DNA from: Pectobacterium peruviense
GTDB lineage: Bacteria > Pseudomonadota > Gammaproteobacteria > Enterobacterales > Enterobacteriaceae
DNA length: 64,000 nucleotides
NCBI RefSeq assembly: GCF_002847345.1
Contig: NZ_LXFV01000058.1
Span: 22,725 to 86,724 of the forward strand
Direction: 5' to 3'
This document shows positions 1 through 9,581 of this stretch, in pieces. The position numbers and the translations under genes are program-made. The notes below the pieces were generated by a model. The model ran no database searches and had not been told where the DNA came from. It worked only from the letters and a program-made list of their open reading frames with translations. Position 1 is the first letter of the stretch. Every line of letters begins with the position of its first letter.

Positions 1-1202
1 TGCGCGTTTGACTGGTAGTTACGCTGCGCAACGATCATGTTGACCAGCTCTTTACTCAGATCAACGTTCGAACTTTCGGTAGATTTGCCAATCAGCTTAC
101 CCAAACTTCCTGTACCCGCCAGACCAACAACAGCCTGACCAGAACTTGCGGTTTCAGACCACGCGTTATCACCTTCAGGTGACAAACCTTCCGGGTTGGC
201 AAAACTAGCCAACAGAATTTGGCCCAGCGCTTGCTTCTGACCATTGCTGTAGCTACCTTCGATCGTACCGTCATCGTTAATAGCAAAACCCGTCAAGGTT
301 CCAGGACCAAAACCGTTCTGAGTTGGGCTCTTATAGCTATATTCCGAGTTTTGCTGCACGCTACCAGTAAAATCGAGAGTAAACGTACCTGTCGCCGCAC
401 CATTGGTACCGACAAGATTGATCGTAAAATTCGCAGGCGTAACAGTACCAGTAGCTGGAGGAGTAGCAGGAATAGGCGTAGCAGTCTGAGAAGTCAAAGC
501 GCCGTTCGCACCAAAGCCCATCGTCCCTGCATTTTGATATGTGGCCGGAGTGATTGAATCATCCTTAGCATATGTCTGCCACGTATTATTCGCTGTTTTA
601 ACAAAATACAGCGTGAAGTTATGCACGTTACCTTGGCTATCATAGGTTGTGAGTGCAGTCTTACTGTTATAGGTACCTTCTGCACCAGGCGTTGTAGCCC
701 AAGAGCTTGTTGGAACCGAGTCTGAAGATTTCAGGTTAGCCTTAATTGACGCAACTGTCGTTGGGCTCGCCAGCATGTCCCCATCAGGAACAGTCAACGG
801 TACTGGGTCGGCACCTGTCTGAACCGTTGGCGGCGTACCCGCAACTGGGTAACCCGTCAATTGCATACCTTGTGCGTTGACGATATTACGGCCGTTCAGC
901 ATAAACTGACCATTACGGCTGTAATAAGTAGAACCATTGGTATCTTGCAGACGATAAAAACCGCCGCCGCTAATCGCGATATCCAAGTCTCGTGAGGACG
1001 ACGTCACAGTACCGTTACCGAAATCCTGCAATACCGATGCGACCTTCACACCCATACCGACTTTAGAACCCGCAAACATATCAGCAAATGTGACGGTCCC
1101 GGATTTAAAACCCACTGTCGCTGAGTTAGCGATGTTATTACCGATAACATCCAGGTTATTAGATGCCGCGTTTAAACCACTGACCGCCTGAGAAAAACCC
1201 AT
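1..1202 (-). CDS. flgE: Flagellar hook protein FlgE (3' end cut by window edge)
   Basis: FlgE polymerises into the flagellar hook, the flexible joint between rod and filament, outside the cell. The reading frame starts with MGFSQAVSGLNAASNNLDV and carries the FlgE N-terminal motif for rod/hook proteins (NNLDVIGNNIANSATVGFK). A long variable middle rich in T, S, G and N follows, and the visible part ends with QRNYQSNAQ, close to the family C-terminus. About 400 codons are visible and roughly 20 residues should lie beyond base 1. It is downstream of flgBCD on the same strand in the standard order. No stop codon is seen in the window. Confidence 0.95.
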   Translation of the reverse strand, partial: MGFSQAVSGLNAASNNLDVIGNNIANSATVGFKSGTVTFADMFAGSKVGMGVKVASVLQDFGNGTVTSSSRDLDIAISGGGFYRLQDTNGSTYYSRNGQFMLNGRNIVNAQGMQLTGYPVAGTPPTVQTGADPVPLTVPDGDMLASPTTVASIKANLKSSDSVPTSSWATTPGAEGTYNSKTALTTYDSQGNVHNFTLYFVKTANNTWQTYAKDDSITPATYQNAGTMGFGANGALTSQTATPIPATPPATGTVTPANFTINLVGTNGAATGTFTLDFTGSVQQNSEYSYKSPTQNGFGPGTLTGFAINDDGTIEGSYSNGQKQALGQILLASFANPEGLSPEGDNAWSETASSGQAVVGLAGTGSLGKLIGKSTESSNVDLSKELVNMIVAQRNYQSNA

Positions 1203-1277
1203 GTTGTTCTCCAGATGAATTGATTAAGTCATATTCCAGATAGTGAGTTTTGCTGGAATAATATGAAATTTATATCG

Positions 1278-1952
1278 TTACAGAATCTGCCTAACATCGT
1301 CCAGAGTGGCTTTACCGCGCAGTCCTAAATCCAGCAATGCGCCGCTATCACCACGAACAACACTATTTACAACCGCATAACTCAATGGCTGCACAACTTG
1401 TTGCGCGCCGCCCGTGCTAGCAGCAACCGTAAAGGTATAAGCGCCATCTGGTGCAACCGTGCCATCAGCAAGCTTACTATCCCAGTTAAACGAGTGAACC
1501 CCAGCAGAAAGCGTCCCTAGTTCGATCGTACGAACGGCTTTACCTGTCGAATCGTTAACGGTGACAGTGACAACTTCTGCTGCTTTTTCCAGTTCAACAC
1601 CAAACGGAGTACTAGTCTCTTTACCAACCAGAATGTCTTTTCCAGGGATCATGACACTGTGACCAATCAGCGTTGATGCTTGCATAGACTGGTTGTTATT
1701 GATCTGGCCGGAGATAGATCCCAATGTGGTATTCAACTTCTCAATACCGCTAACCGTATTAAGCTGAGCAAGTTGGCTTACCAACTGATCATTACTCATC
1801 GGATTCGTCGGATCCTGATTCTTCAACTGCGCAACCAAAAGCGTCAGAAACTGATTCTGTAGGTCGGCGGCGCTGTTCTTCTCTATCGCCGTTGTCGACG
1901 AGGTACTCTGTGTTTGAGTCGCCGAGGAAGTATCATTAATTGTTACAGACAT
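1278..1952 (-). CDS. flgD: Flagellar hook assembly scaffold/cap protein FlgD
   Basis: FlgD caps the growing hook and is needed for FlgE assembly; it is exported by the flagellar secretion system and is absent from the finished flagellum. The 224-residue product has the conserved N-terminal stretch around NQFLTLLVAQLKNQDPTNP (about residues 33-51), then a beta-rich domain of the FlgD Ig-like/tudor type (for example GVHSFNWDSKLADG). The N-terminus is rich in S and T, as usual for the export region. It lies between flgC and flgE in the flgBCDE order, with 75 bp to flgE. Confidence 0.95.
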   Translation of the reverse strand: MSVTINDTSSATQTQSTSSTTAIEKNSAADLQNQFLTLLVAQLKNQDPTNPMSNDQLVSQLAQLNTVSGIEKLNTTLGSISGQINNNQSMQASTLIGHSVMIPGKDILVGKETSTPFGVELEKAAEVVTVTVNDSTGKAVRTIELGTLSAGVHSFNWDSKLADGTVAPDGAYTFTVAASTGGAQQVVQPLSYAVVNSVVRGDSGALLDLGLRGKATLDDVRQIL

Positions 1953-1967
1953 TATTTCGTCTCCCGA

Positions 1968-2372
1968 TTATTGCCCAATCGTTAACGTCTTCAGCATCAT
2001 CGATTTTGTCGTATTCAAGACTTCGACGTTTGCCTGATAACTGCGTGATGCTGAAATGGTGTTCACCATCTCAGCTACTGGGTCAACATTCGGCATGCGA
2101 ACGTATCCCTGTCCATCAGCCAGCGGGTTACCCGGTTCGTAAACCAGGCGAGCAGGCGATGGGTCTTCGATAACATTAGCAACTCGCACGCCGCCAGTTG
2201 ATTGCCCTGGGGCTGCATTCACTTCGAATACAACCTGCTTGGCACGATAAGGTTGGCCATCAGGGCCCGTCACGCTGTCTGCGTTAGCCAGGTTACTGGC
2301 GCTCACATTCAAACGCTGAGACTGCGCAGAAAGCGCTGAGCCTGAAATTTCGAATATATTTAATAACGACAT
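1968..2372 (-). CDS. flgC: Flagellar basal-body rod protein FlgC
   Basis: FlgC is one of the proximal rod subunits that cross the periplasm. The 134-residue product has the N-terminal rod motif ([20 protein letters not shown]) and the C-terminal rod/hook motif ([19 protein letters not shown]), with coiled-coil-forming ends typical of axial proteins. Its length matches the enterobacterial protein. It follows flgB with a gap of 28 bp and precedes flgD by 15 bp, so it is part of the flgBCDE operon, normally switched on by FlhDC. Confidence 0.96.
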   Translation of the reverse strand: MSLLNIFEISGSALSAQSQRLNVSASNLANADSVTGPDGQPYRAKQVVFEVNAAPGQSTGGVRVANVIEDPSPARLVYEPGNPLADGQGYVRMPNVDPVAEMVNTISASRSYQANVEVLNTTKSMMLKTLTIGQ

Positions 2373-2400
2373 GAATATTTACCTTCCCATCGCGCTACGA

Positions 2401-2817
2401 TCACGAACCTGACTGCAGGACCGACATCATGCCTTTAATTTGTCCGCCCAAAACGGTCAGGCTGGTTTGATATTTCAGGCTATTATCGGCAAAATTAGTG
2501 CGTTCACGGTCCATATCGACCGTATTGCCATCCAACGCAGGTTGATCGGGTACGCGGTATAACAAATCAAGTTCCGGCGGCTGAAAATTCTGCGCCGGTA
2601 TATGTCGCACAGATGTGGTTTTCAGCGCGATGCCTGTACCGTTCACCCGCCCCTGCTCCATGGTTTTACTGAGCTGGCTGGCAAAATCGATATCCCTGGC
2701 CTGATAGCCTGGCGTATCAGCATTGGCAATATTCGCGGCCAGAATTTCCTGCCGCTGGGCACGCAAGTTCAACGCTTCCTGCTGAAACCGCAACGAGGCG
2801 TCTAATTTATCAAGCAT
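2401..2817 (-). CDS. flgB: Flagellar basal-body rod protein FlgB
   Basis: FlgB is a proximal rod subunit of the flagellar basal body. The 138-residue product has the rod-family N-terminus ([19 protein letters not shown]) and ends with the segment [20 protein letters not shown]. It is the first gene of the flgBCDE operon, divergent from flgA. The 164-bp gap between the two starts should hold the class 2 (FlhDC, sigma-70) promoters of both. A purine-rich GGAGGGAG stretch directly precedes the ATG and supports this start. Confidence 0.96.
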   Translation of the reverse strand: MLDKLDASLRFQQEALNLRAQRQEILAANIANADTPGYQARDIDFASQLSKTMEQGRVNGTGIALKTTSVRHIPAQNFQPPELDLLYRVPDQPALDGNTVDMDRERTNFADNSLKYQTSLTVLGGQIKGMMSVLQSGS

Positions 2818-2926
2818 GCTCCCTCCGCAAGTTAGAATTTGGAGTGAGTAGGATAATTCTCATGATGGCTATGCCATCGAACGAATAGGCACCAAATGCA
2901 GCGCTATTTATTGCCTTAACCTTACG

Positions 2927-2957
2927 CTGACACCGTTACACTTATGCCCGATATAAT
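2927..2957 (+). promoter_or_regulatory. Possible sigma-70 promoter of flgA
   Basis: A perfect TATAAT is at 2952-2957. A CTGACA resembling the -35 box is at 2927-2932, but its spacing of 19 bp is long. FlhDC-dependent class 2 promoters use sigma-70 and often have a poor -35 element, so this fits flgA, whose ATG is at 2982. No FlhDC box was recognised with confidence. Confidence 0.35.
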
Positions 2958-2981
2958 CAGAAGCAGGAGAGCCGAACTAGA

Positions 2982-3650
2982 ATGAAAACAATACATTATT
3001 ATCTCTACCTGACGGCGTCCTGTTTTTTCGTCCTATGTGCCCCCGTTAATGCGAACGACCTTCCGGCACAGATCAATCAATTTTTTGCCTTACGCTTTCA
3101 GGGAAGCACGAATGCCGTTAACGTTGTGGTAAAATCACCAGAGTCGCAATGGCCACAGTGTGAAGCGCCCCAAATCACGTTGCCTGGGAATACGAAAATG
3201 TGGGGCAATGTGAGTCTGTCTGTACGTTGTGGGCAACAGCGTCGCTTCATTCAAACCGAAGTGCAGGTAACAGGGAACTATGTCATCAGTTCACGGCCTA
3301 TAAATCGCGGGACAACACTGACGGAAAAAGATATTAGTTTGACAAAAGGCAGACTCGATTTATTACCACTGCGCCCTATACTGACGTTACAAGCTGCACA
3401 AGGTGCGGTTCTTTTACGCGATCTAACACCCGGACAGGTTATTACTGCGTCCATGATCAGGCGCGCTTGGGTAGTAAAAGCGGGTCAGTCGGTGCAGATT
3501 ATCGCCCAAGGTGAAGGCTTTACGATCAATGGCGGAGGGAAAGCCATGAACAATGCAGCAGCCGGACAAGCAGTCAGGGTCAGAACGGCAAATGGACAAA
3601 TAATCAGCGGAATCACAAATGAAGATGGGATTATTCTGATCTCACAGTAA
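2982..3650 (+). CDS. flgA: Flagellar P-ring assembly chaperone FlgA
   Basis: FlgA is a periplasmic chaperone needed to assemble the FlgI P-ring around the rod. The 222-residue product starts with a Sec signal peptide (MKTIHYYLYLTASCFFVLC, cleavage probably near PVNA). A SAF-like domain and a beta-clip C-terminal domain follow (VLLRDLTPGQVITASMIRR; GQAVRVRTANGQIISG). Length agrees with enterobacterial FlgA. It is divergent from flgB and leads the flgAMN group. Confidence 0.95.
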   Translation: MKTIHYYLYLTASCFFVLCAPVNANDLPAQINQFFALRFQGSTNAVNVVVKSPESQWPQCEAPQITLPGNTKMWGNVSLSVRCGQQRRFIQTEVQVTGNYVISSRPINRGTTLTEKDISLTKGRLDLLPLRPILTLQAAQGAVLLRDLTPGQVITASMIRRAWVVKAGQSVQIIAQGEGFTINGGGKAMNNAAAGQAVRVRTANGQIISGITNEDGIILISQ

Positions 3651-3655
3651 TTAAT

Positions 3656-3682
3656 TAAAGATTTACTCATGTTTGCCGATGA
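3656..3682 (+). promoter_or_regulatory. Sigma-28 (FliA) promoter of flgM
   Basis: The element reads TAAA-N15-GCCGATGA, matching the FliA consensus TAAA-N15-GCCGATAA at all but one position. It starts just after the flgA stop codon and lies about 110 bp before flgM. It would make flgM a class 3 gene as well as part of the flgAMN readthrough transcript, as known in other enterobacteria. Confidence 0.85.
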
Positions 3683-3792
3683 TAGTTACATAGTCATTTA
3701 CTGACGACGTTTTAAAATTGAACACCAATGTGATGAATATTCAGTAACACATTGATGATTAACTATTTATCCTCAAAACAGAGGGATGTATT

Positions 3793-4089
3793 ATGAGTAT
3801 TGATCGCACACAGTCACTGAAGCCGGTCAGTCAGGTTCAGCAACGTGAATCTGGCGATGTCGCTAAAGCCAAGCGTAAACCGACTGAAGCTCAGTCTGAA
3901 GTCAGCGCAACACAGGTAAAACTGAGCGATGCGCAGGCAAAATTGATGCAGCCAGGTACGCAGGACATTGATATGAACCGCGTGGAAACCTTAAAGCAAG
4001 CGATTCGTGATGGCTCACTTAAAATTGATGCTGGAAAAATTGCGGATGCGTTGCTTAAAGAAACACAGGATTTTTTAGCAGGTAATTAA
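3793..4089 (+). CDS. flgM: Anti-sigma-28 factor FlgM
   Basis: FlgM binds FliA (sigma-28) and blocks late flagellar gene expression until the hook is finished, when FlgM is exported. The 98-residue product starts [13 protein letters not shown], has a disordered, charged first half, and ends with the FliA-binding helices ([19 protein letters not shown], then [19 protein letters not shown]). These features and the length fit the family. It is 5 bp upstream of flgN, and its own sigma-28 promoter lies 5'. Confidence 0.96.
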   Translation: MSIDRTQSLKPVSQVQQRESGDVAKAKRKPTEAQSEVSATQVKLSDAQAKLMQPGTQDIDMNRVETLKQAIRDGSLKIDAGKIADALLKETQDFLAGN

Positions 4090-4094
4090 TATTT

Positions 4095-4532
4095 ATGGAA
4101 AATCTGCAATCGACTCTGGATCAACTACTGAGTAATCTGCGTGAGCTTGATGCTGTTCTGTCTGAAGAGCAAACGTTACTTTGTGCTGGGCATATTAATA
4201 ACATTGCTCTGCAACTGGTTACTGAGAGGAAAACGTCCTTGCTGGCAACGATGCAGCATTTGGAAACGCGACGCCACGAAGTCGAATCCGCTCTTAAGTT
4301 ACAAGCGCCTTATGACGGCATTGAACTGTTGTCGGCATACTGGCAGCAAGTCCAAGAGTTAACCCGACGTCTAAATAATCAGAATAAGCATAATGGCCTT
4401 CTGCTTAGTCGACATATCGCGTACACGAATGAAGCCATCAATATATTGAAGCCTCGTCATGGTCAGGGATTGTATGGTCCTGATGGTCAGTCGAAAGGTG
4501 TGACCGTTGGCGGTAGAAAAATCACATTCTAA
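4095..4532 (+). CDS. flgN: Flagellar export chaperone FlgN
   Basis: FlgN is the cytoplasmic chaperone for the hook-filament junction proteins FlgK and FlgL. The 145-residue product is mostly helical (LQSTLDQLLSNLRELDAVL at the N-terminus). It ends with the glycine-rich tail YGPDGQSKGVTVGGRK, which is typical of FlgN. It directly follows flgM with a gap of 5 bp, and its stop codon is part of a strong terminator hairpin. Confidence 0.93.
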   Translation: MENLQSTLDQLLSNLRELDAVLSEEQTLLCAGHINNIALQLVTERKTSLLATMQHLETRRHEVESALKLQAPYDGIELLSAYWQQVQELTRRLNNQNKHNGLLLSRHIAYTNEAINILKPRHGQGLYGPDGQSKGVTVGGRKITF

Positions 4533-4560
4533 AAGTCTCTGCATTTTAGCAGAGACTTTT
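4531..4560. terminator. Bidirectional terminator between flgN and flhE
   Basis: A perfect 12-bp stem (AAAAGTCTCTGC / GCAGAGACTTTT) has a 6-base loop. The A-run and T-run at its ends give a U-tract on either strand. It serves the convergent flgAMN and flhBAE transcripts. Confidence 0.85.
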
Positions 4561-4605
4561 CATCATTTAAGACAGTCAGTTATTTAAAATAACCCTTTCC
4601 AAAAA

Positions 4606-5025
4606 TCACTTGTAGTTTACCGCAATATCGATCGTACGAACGCTGAACGTATGATTAATACGTCCGTTTCCTTCAATGTAGTATACAAAACGAAACTCAT
4701 TATTTGCCGCTAACCCATCAAATGCCTGAGTTTGTCCGTCTCCACTACCATCTAAGTCAACACAACGCTGCGGCGATTGTGAACACAGTTTCACAACAAG
4801 TCCTACGGGTATCGCTGAATCAATTACATGCCGCCAATATATTGTCGTAATAGTTTCATCTGGTTTAACAGCCATATTAGGAACAAAAGCTGACGTCGTA
4901 ATCATTTCGCCACGATGATCAAGTTTTATTCCAGGCATGCTTCCGTTCCAGCTACCTGGCGTCGCGATAGCACAAAGTGGGAGTGCGAACGCTATTGCTA
5001 CAAGAGAACGAATCACCCTCCTCAT
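4606..5025 (-). CDS. flhE: Flagellar protein FlhE
   Basis: FlhE is a small periplasmic protein linked to the flagellar export gate; in related enterics its loss causes proton leakage through the export apparatus. The 139-residue product has a signal peptide (MRRVIRSLVAIAFALPLCA) and one central cysteine pair (LCSQSPQRC) that could form a disulphide. Its start overlaps the flhA stop by 4 bp (ATGA), indicating translational coupling in flhBAE. Confidence 0.9.
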   Translation of the reverse strand: MRRVIRSLVAIAFALPLCAIATPGSWNGSMPGIKLDHRGEMITTSAFVPNMAVKPDETITTIYWRHVIDSAIPVGLVVKLCSQSPQRCVDLDGSGDGQTQAFDGLAANNEFRFVYYIEGNGRINHTFSVRTIDIAVNYK

Positions 5026-7106
5026 TTATGCGCTTCCCCGATAACTGATGTCATGCGAATCTGTCGATGATCGCTGATTTCCAAATTAGAAAGTACGGCC
5101 ATGTTTGGCAGACTACGATGTAAGAACCGAGCAAGCAAAGCGCGTAAAGCATGGTTCACAAGCAAAACTGGCGGAGCACCCAACATTTCCTGCCGCTGTA
5201 GCGCTTGTTTCGCCTGTTCAAGCAGACGATCGGCAAGACCCGGTTCAAGGCCACCACCACCTTGAAGCGCCTGTAGCAGAAGACGTTCCAACGACCCTTC
5301 CAGACCAATAACCTGAAGTTCACTATCTCCCGGAAACCACTGCTGAGTGATAGCCCGTCCCAGAGCAACCCTAACCATCGTCGTGAGCTCATAAGGGTCT
5401 GGCTGCACTGGCGCATGTTCGGCCAATGTTTCCATGATGGTACGCATATCCCTAATCGAAACCCTCTCGCTGAGCAGATTTTGCAAGACCTTGTGCAACG
5501 TAGTTAGCGTTACCACACCAGGAATGAAATCTTCTGTCAGTTTAGGCATTTCCTGCGCAACGCGATCCATCAATTGCTGAGCTTCTTGCCGTCCAAACAG
5601 TTCACTGGCGTGTAATGCAATTAAGTGGTTCAAGTGTGTTGCAACCACTGTACTTGCTTCTACTACCGTGAATCCTTGAGCTTGAGCCTGATCTTTCAGA
5701 GCATTATCAATCCAGACTGCCGGCAGCCCAAACGCAGGATCCTGTGTGATGTCTCCAGACAAAGAGCCAACCGCGTTACCCGGATTGATCGCCATCCAAC
5801 GGCCAGGGTGAGCTTCACCGCTGCCCACCTCAACACCTTTCATCAATATGCGATAACTGGCAGGCTGAAGTTCTAGATTATCCCGGATATGAACCACGGG
5901 CGGTAAATATCCCATTTCCTGAGCAAACTTCTTCCTGATACTACGAATCCTGCCCAGCAGTTCGCCATCTTGCTGCGCGTCAACCATTGGGATCAACCGA
6001 TAGCCAACCTCCATACCCAGCGGATCTTCAAGCTGTACATCGGACCAGCTTGCTTCAATAATCTGATGCTTCTCCATCGATGCTGGAATAGGTTGCATCG
6101 CAGGTTCTTTTGTCTGATCCCCACGTATCCACCAGGCAAGCCCTAACAAAGCTGCGGTGAATAACAAAAAGACCAAATTAGGCATTCCGGGGACCAACCC
6201 AATGAGCCCAATCACCGCCGCACTCAGTACCATAACTCGCGGATTATTGAATAGCTGGGTGACCATCTGCTGGCCAACGTCTTGATCGGTACTCACACGA
6301 GTAACAATGACACCCGCAGCGGTAGAAATAATCAGTGCAGGGATCTGAGCAACCAGGCCATCACCGATAGTAAGCAGCGTATAGCTTTCCGCCGCCTGAC
6401 CTACCGGCATTCCGTGCTGCACAACACCGACGATCAATCCACCAACAATGTTGATGACCATGATAATCAATCCAGCGACAGCGTCACCACGCACGAACTT
6501 ACTGGCACCATCCATTGAGCCATAGAAATCTGACTCCTGAGTTACCTCAGAGCGGCGCTTTTTCGCCTCTTCCTCACCGATTATCCCTGCATTAAGATCG
6601 GCATCGATCGCCATCTGTTTGCCTGGCATACCATCCAACACAAAGCGGGCGCCAACTTCAGCGATACGCCCGGCACCTTTGGTGATAACCATAAAGTTGA
6701 TTAAAACGAGAATGATAAAGACCACAATACCGATGGCAAAATTCCCACCGACGAGAAAGTGCCCGAATGCTTCAACGACCTTCCCAGCTGCAGCGGTACC
6801 CGTATGCCCGTCCAACAAAATAATACGGGTAGATGCAACGTTGAGTGACAAACGCAATAGCGTAGAAAACAGCAGGATCGTAGGAAATGCAGCGAATTCC
6901 AGCGTCCGTTGCGTAAACATCGCAACCAGCAATACCATGATTGATAGTGCGATATTAAAGGTAAATAGCAGATCCAGAATGAATGGCGGTAACGGCAATA
7001 CCATCATGGAAAGTATCAGCAGGATCAGTATTGGTCCGGCTAATATTTGCCATTGGCCACCTTTCATATTACTCGGTAAACGAAGCAAAGAGGCCAAATT
7101 AGCCAT
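5022..7106 (-). CDS. flhA: Flagellar biosynthesis protein FlhA (export gate)
   Basis: FlhA is the large inner-membrane component of the flagellar type III export gate. Its cytosolic domain docks chaperone-substrate complexes. The product has about eight membrane segments in the first 330 residues, with the conserved FHIPEP-family segments (GNFAIGIVVFIILVLINFMV; RFVLDGMPGKQMAIDADLNAG). A roughly 350-residue cytosolic domain follows. I chose the ATG at 7106 (MANLASLLRLPSN, 694 aa), which overlaps the end of flhB by 8 bp and gives the usual family length; an in-frame ATG exists at 7139. It is coupled to flhE downstream. Confidence 0.95.
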   Translation of the reverse strand: MANLASLLRLPSNMKGGQWQILAGPILILLILSMMVLPLPPFILDLLFTFNIALSIMVLLVAMFTQRTLEFAAFPTILLFSTLLRLSLNVASTRIILLDGHTGTAAAGKVVEAFGHFLVGGNFAIGIVVFIILVLINFMVITKGAGRIAEVGARFVLDGMPGKQMAIDADLNAGIIGEEEAKKRRSEVTQESDFYGSMDGASKFVRGDAVAGLIIMVINIVGGLIVGVVQHGMPVGQAAESYTLLTIGDGLVAQIPALIISTAAGVIVTRVSTDQDVGQQMVTQLFNNPRVMVLSAAVIGLIGLVPGMPNLVFLLFTAALLGLAWWIRGDQTKEPAMQPIPASMEKHQIIEASWSDVQLEDPLGMEVGYRLIPMVDAQQDGELLGRIRSIRKKFAQEMGYLPPVVHIRDNLELQPASYRILMKGVEVGSGEAHPGRWMAINPGNAVGSLSGDITQDPAFGLPAVWIDNALKDQAQAQGFTVVEASTVVATHLNHLIALHASELFGRQEAQQLMDRVAQEMPKLTEDFIPGVVTLTTLHKVLQNLLSERVSIRDMRTIMETLAEHAPVQPDPYELTTMVRVALGRAITQQWFPGDSELQVIGLEGSLERLLLQALQGGGGLEPGLADRLLEQAKQALQRQEMLGAPPVLLVNHALRALLARFLHRSLPNMAVLSNLEISDHRQIRMTSVIGEAHK

Positions 7107-8250
7107 CAGTAGTATTCTCTTTAGCAAAATCCAGTGCATCCGGCACTGGTAGATGTTTCGGTTTTCTAGGAATTAATCCACCTTCCCGCTTCCAGCGTTT
7201 CAGTTGATAAACCCAGGCTAAGACTTCTGCAACGGCAGCATACAGCGCGGCCGGAATGTGCTGCCCGACCTCTGAATGACGAAATAGTGCTCGCGCCAAC
7301 GGTGGTGCTTCTAAAATAGGAACGCGGTGTTCTGTCCCCAGTTCACGAATACGCAAAGCGATGTCGCCAGCCCCTTTAGCCAACACTTTCGGCGCATTCA
7401 TTTTTTTCTCATCATAGCGTAATGCTACCGCATAATGCGTCGGGTTAGTGACTATCACATCAGCTGTAGGAACATCGGCCATCATTCTACGTTGTGCCAT
7501 TGCTCTTTGCTGTTGACGAATACGACTTTTAACATGAGGATCGCCTTCGCTCTGCTTATGTTCATCACGGATTTCCTGCTTACTCATCCGCAACTTCTTA
7601 ATATTGCTCCAGATTTGCCAAAACACATCAAAAGCGACCATCGGAACGAGGCCCATAATAATGAGAAAGCCACACATGACAGCCAGCACCAGCGCATCAC
7701 CTAACGCGGAAACCAGCGGTTCGGTGACTAAATGTAATATTTTCGGCCAGTTATGTATCAAGAACAAGGTACTGACGACCCCGACCATAACTGACTTCAA
7801 TATCGCCTTGAAAAGCTCCGCCAGTGCTTGGGAAGAAAATAATCGTTTCAGTCCGGAAATAGGATCTAATTTTTTGAAGTCAACTTTTAATGACTTGCCA
7901 CTAAATAATACTCCACCCAGTAGCATCGGCGCGGACAGAGCCACTAACACGGATCCTATAATAATCGGTGTCAACGCAGACACAGCTTGTCGCAGTAATG
8001 ATCCTGCATGACGGAGCATCTGGGTATCATCACCAATCGTCGCGTAATCAAAATTTAACGACTGTGAGACAATTCTGGCCAATTTTCCAGCCATGGCATC
8101 GCCCCCCATCCACAAAATAGCCAATCCTGCGACCATCATCAGAACAGAAGTCAGCTCTCGAGATCGCGGGATCTGGCCTTCTTCTCGCGCCTTTTCCTCC
8201 TTTTGGGGAGTGGGGGCTTCTGTTTTCTCTAGATCGCTATCTTCAGCCAC
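7099..8250 (-). CDS. flhB: Flagellar export gate protein FlhB
   Basis: FlhB is an inner-membrane export-gate protein that switches substrate specificity from rod/hook to filament proteins. The 383-residue product has a charged N-terminus (EDSDLEKTEAPTPQKEEKAR), four membrane segments, and a cytosolic domain with the autocleavage motif NPTHY (in VIVTNPTHYAVALRYDE). It starts the flhBAE unit. The upstream gap to cheZ carries a long palindrome. Confidence 0.96.
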   Translation of the reverse strand: MAEDSDLEKTEAPTPQKEEKAREEGQIPRSRELTSVLMMVAGLAILWMGGDAMAGKLARIVSQSLNFDYATIGDDTQMLRHAGSLLRQAVSALTPIIIGSVLVALSAPMLLGGVLFSGKSLKVDFKKLDPISGLKRLFSSQALAELFKAILKSVMVGVVSTLFLIHNWPKILHLVTEPLVSALGDALVLAVMCGFLIIMGLVPMVAFDVFWQIWSNIKKLRMSKQEIRDEHKQSEGDPHVKSRIRQQQRAMAQRRMMADVPTADVIVTNPTHYAVALRYDEKKMNAPKVLAKGAGDIALRIRELGTEHRVPILEAPPLARALFRHSEVGQHIPAALYAAVAEVLAWVYQLKRWKREGGLIPRKPKHLPVPDALDFAKENTTDG

Positions 8251-8397
8251 GTTGGCGTTCCTGTTACGACTTTTGGGATAGGAATTTGCTGCCTAGCATG
8301 ACAAATACGAGAAAGTTTTATGGCTGGAACAACGAGAAAAACCGACGCTTCTTTAACGAATAGTAAAAAAGAAAGGGAGGGAAAGGAAAATAAAGTT

Positions 8398-8436
8398 TAG
8401 CTATTTATGGCCATAAATACTGGCCATAAATAGCTA
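8398..8436. repeat. Perfect 16-bp inverted repeat between cheZ and flhB
   Basis: Two perfect 16-base arms (8398-8413 and 8421-8436) flank a 7-base spacer. Each arm contains the sequence ATGGCCAT. It lies 64 bp downstream of the cheZ stop and about 150 bp before the flhB start. On the minus strand it is followed by an A/T-rich stretch without a clean U-run. It could act as a terminator after cheZ, or as an operator for flhBAE. Confidence 0.6.
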
Positions 8437-8499
8437 AGGCGATGGTGCTCGTCGCTTTTTCAAAAAAGAAGATAACTGCTTTTCTTGAAGCAAGATTCA

Positions 8500-9144
8500 T
8501 CAGAACCCGAGGCTATCCAGAAGGTCATCAACCTGATCCTGATTGGCTACGATACCAGCAGCACCTTTATCCATCTGAGGCCCGTTCAAAAGACCATCAT
8601 TTGCACGCTTAGGCGCATCTGGTTTTTCTGGAATATTTTCCAGCAGCACCATCAGCAGTTGTTTTTCAATCTCCTGAACAACATCCATCATGCGCTTGAT
8701 TACCTGACCGGTAAGGTCCTGGAAATCCTGCGCCATCATAATTTCCAACAACTGGGCGTTGGTAAACGAGGTATGCTGTGGTACATCTTCAAGATAGCTA
8801 CGCGTATCCGTCACTAATTCGCGCGCATCAGCCAGCTCGATAGGATTTTCAAACCATTCATCCCAACGAACCTTCAGAGATTTAGCATCAGCTTCTAGCT
8901 GGTTCTGACGTGGTTGAGCAGCCTCTACGCAATTCAGAGCACGTTCTGCCGCTTGCGCAGTCATCTGGACAACGTAGTCAAGACGATCGCGTGCATCAGG
9001 AATAGCCTCTGCAGCTTCTGCAATCGCATTATCCAGACCCAGCTCTTTCAAACTGTCGCGTAGCATACGAGTCAATTGGCCGATGCGCGAAATGATCTCG
9101 GTTGCTGAAGCTGTGTCGTTCACGGACGGCATATGTGGCGTCAT
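8500..9144 (-). CDS. cheZ: Chemotaxis phosphatase CheZ
   Basis: CheZ removes phosphate from CheY-P, ending the tumble signal. The 214-residue product has the conserved N-terminal half ([34 protein letters not shown]). The helical hairpin with catalytic Gln lies in [19 protein letters not shown], and the C-terminal CheY-binding peptide is [12 protein letters not shown]. The ATG at 9144 has a good AAGGGG ribosome-binding site 6 bases upstream; an internal ATG lies four codons later. It directly follows cheY, with a gap of 9 bp. Confidence 0.96.
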   Translation of the reverse strand: MTPHMPSVNDTASATEIISRIGQLTRMLRDSLKELGLDNAIAEAAEAIPDARDRLDYVVQMTAQAAERALNCVEAAQPRQNQLEADAKSLKVRWDEWFENPIELADARELVTDTRSYLEDVPQHTSFTNAQLLEIMMAQDFQDLTGQVIKRMMDVVQEIEKQLLMVLLENIPEKPDAPKRANDGLLNGPQMDKGAAGIVANQDQVDDLLDSLGF

Positions 9145-9153
9145 AAGATCCCC

Positions 9154-9567
<414 letters not shown>

Positions 9568-9581
9568 TCACCGAGAGCTGC

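Noticed and set aside
6619..7152. 177-residue plus-strand frame antisense to flhA
   Set aside because: It lies wholly opposite the conserved membrane part of flhA and has no family likeness.
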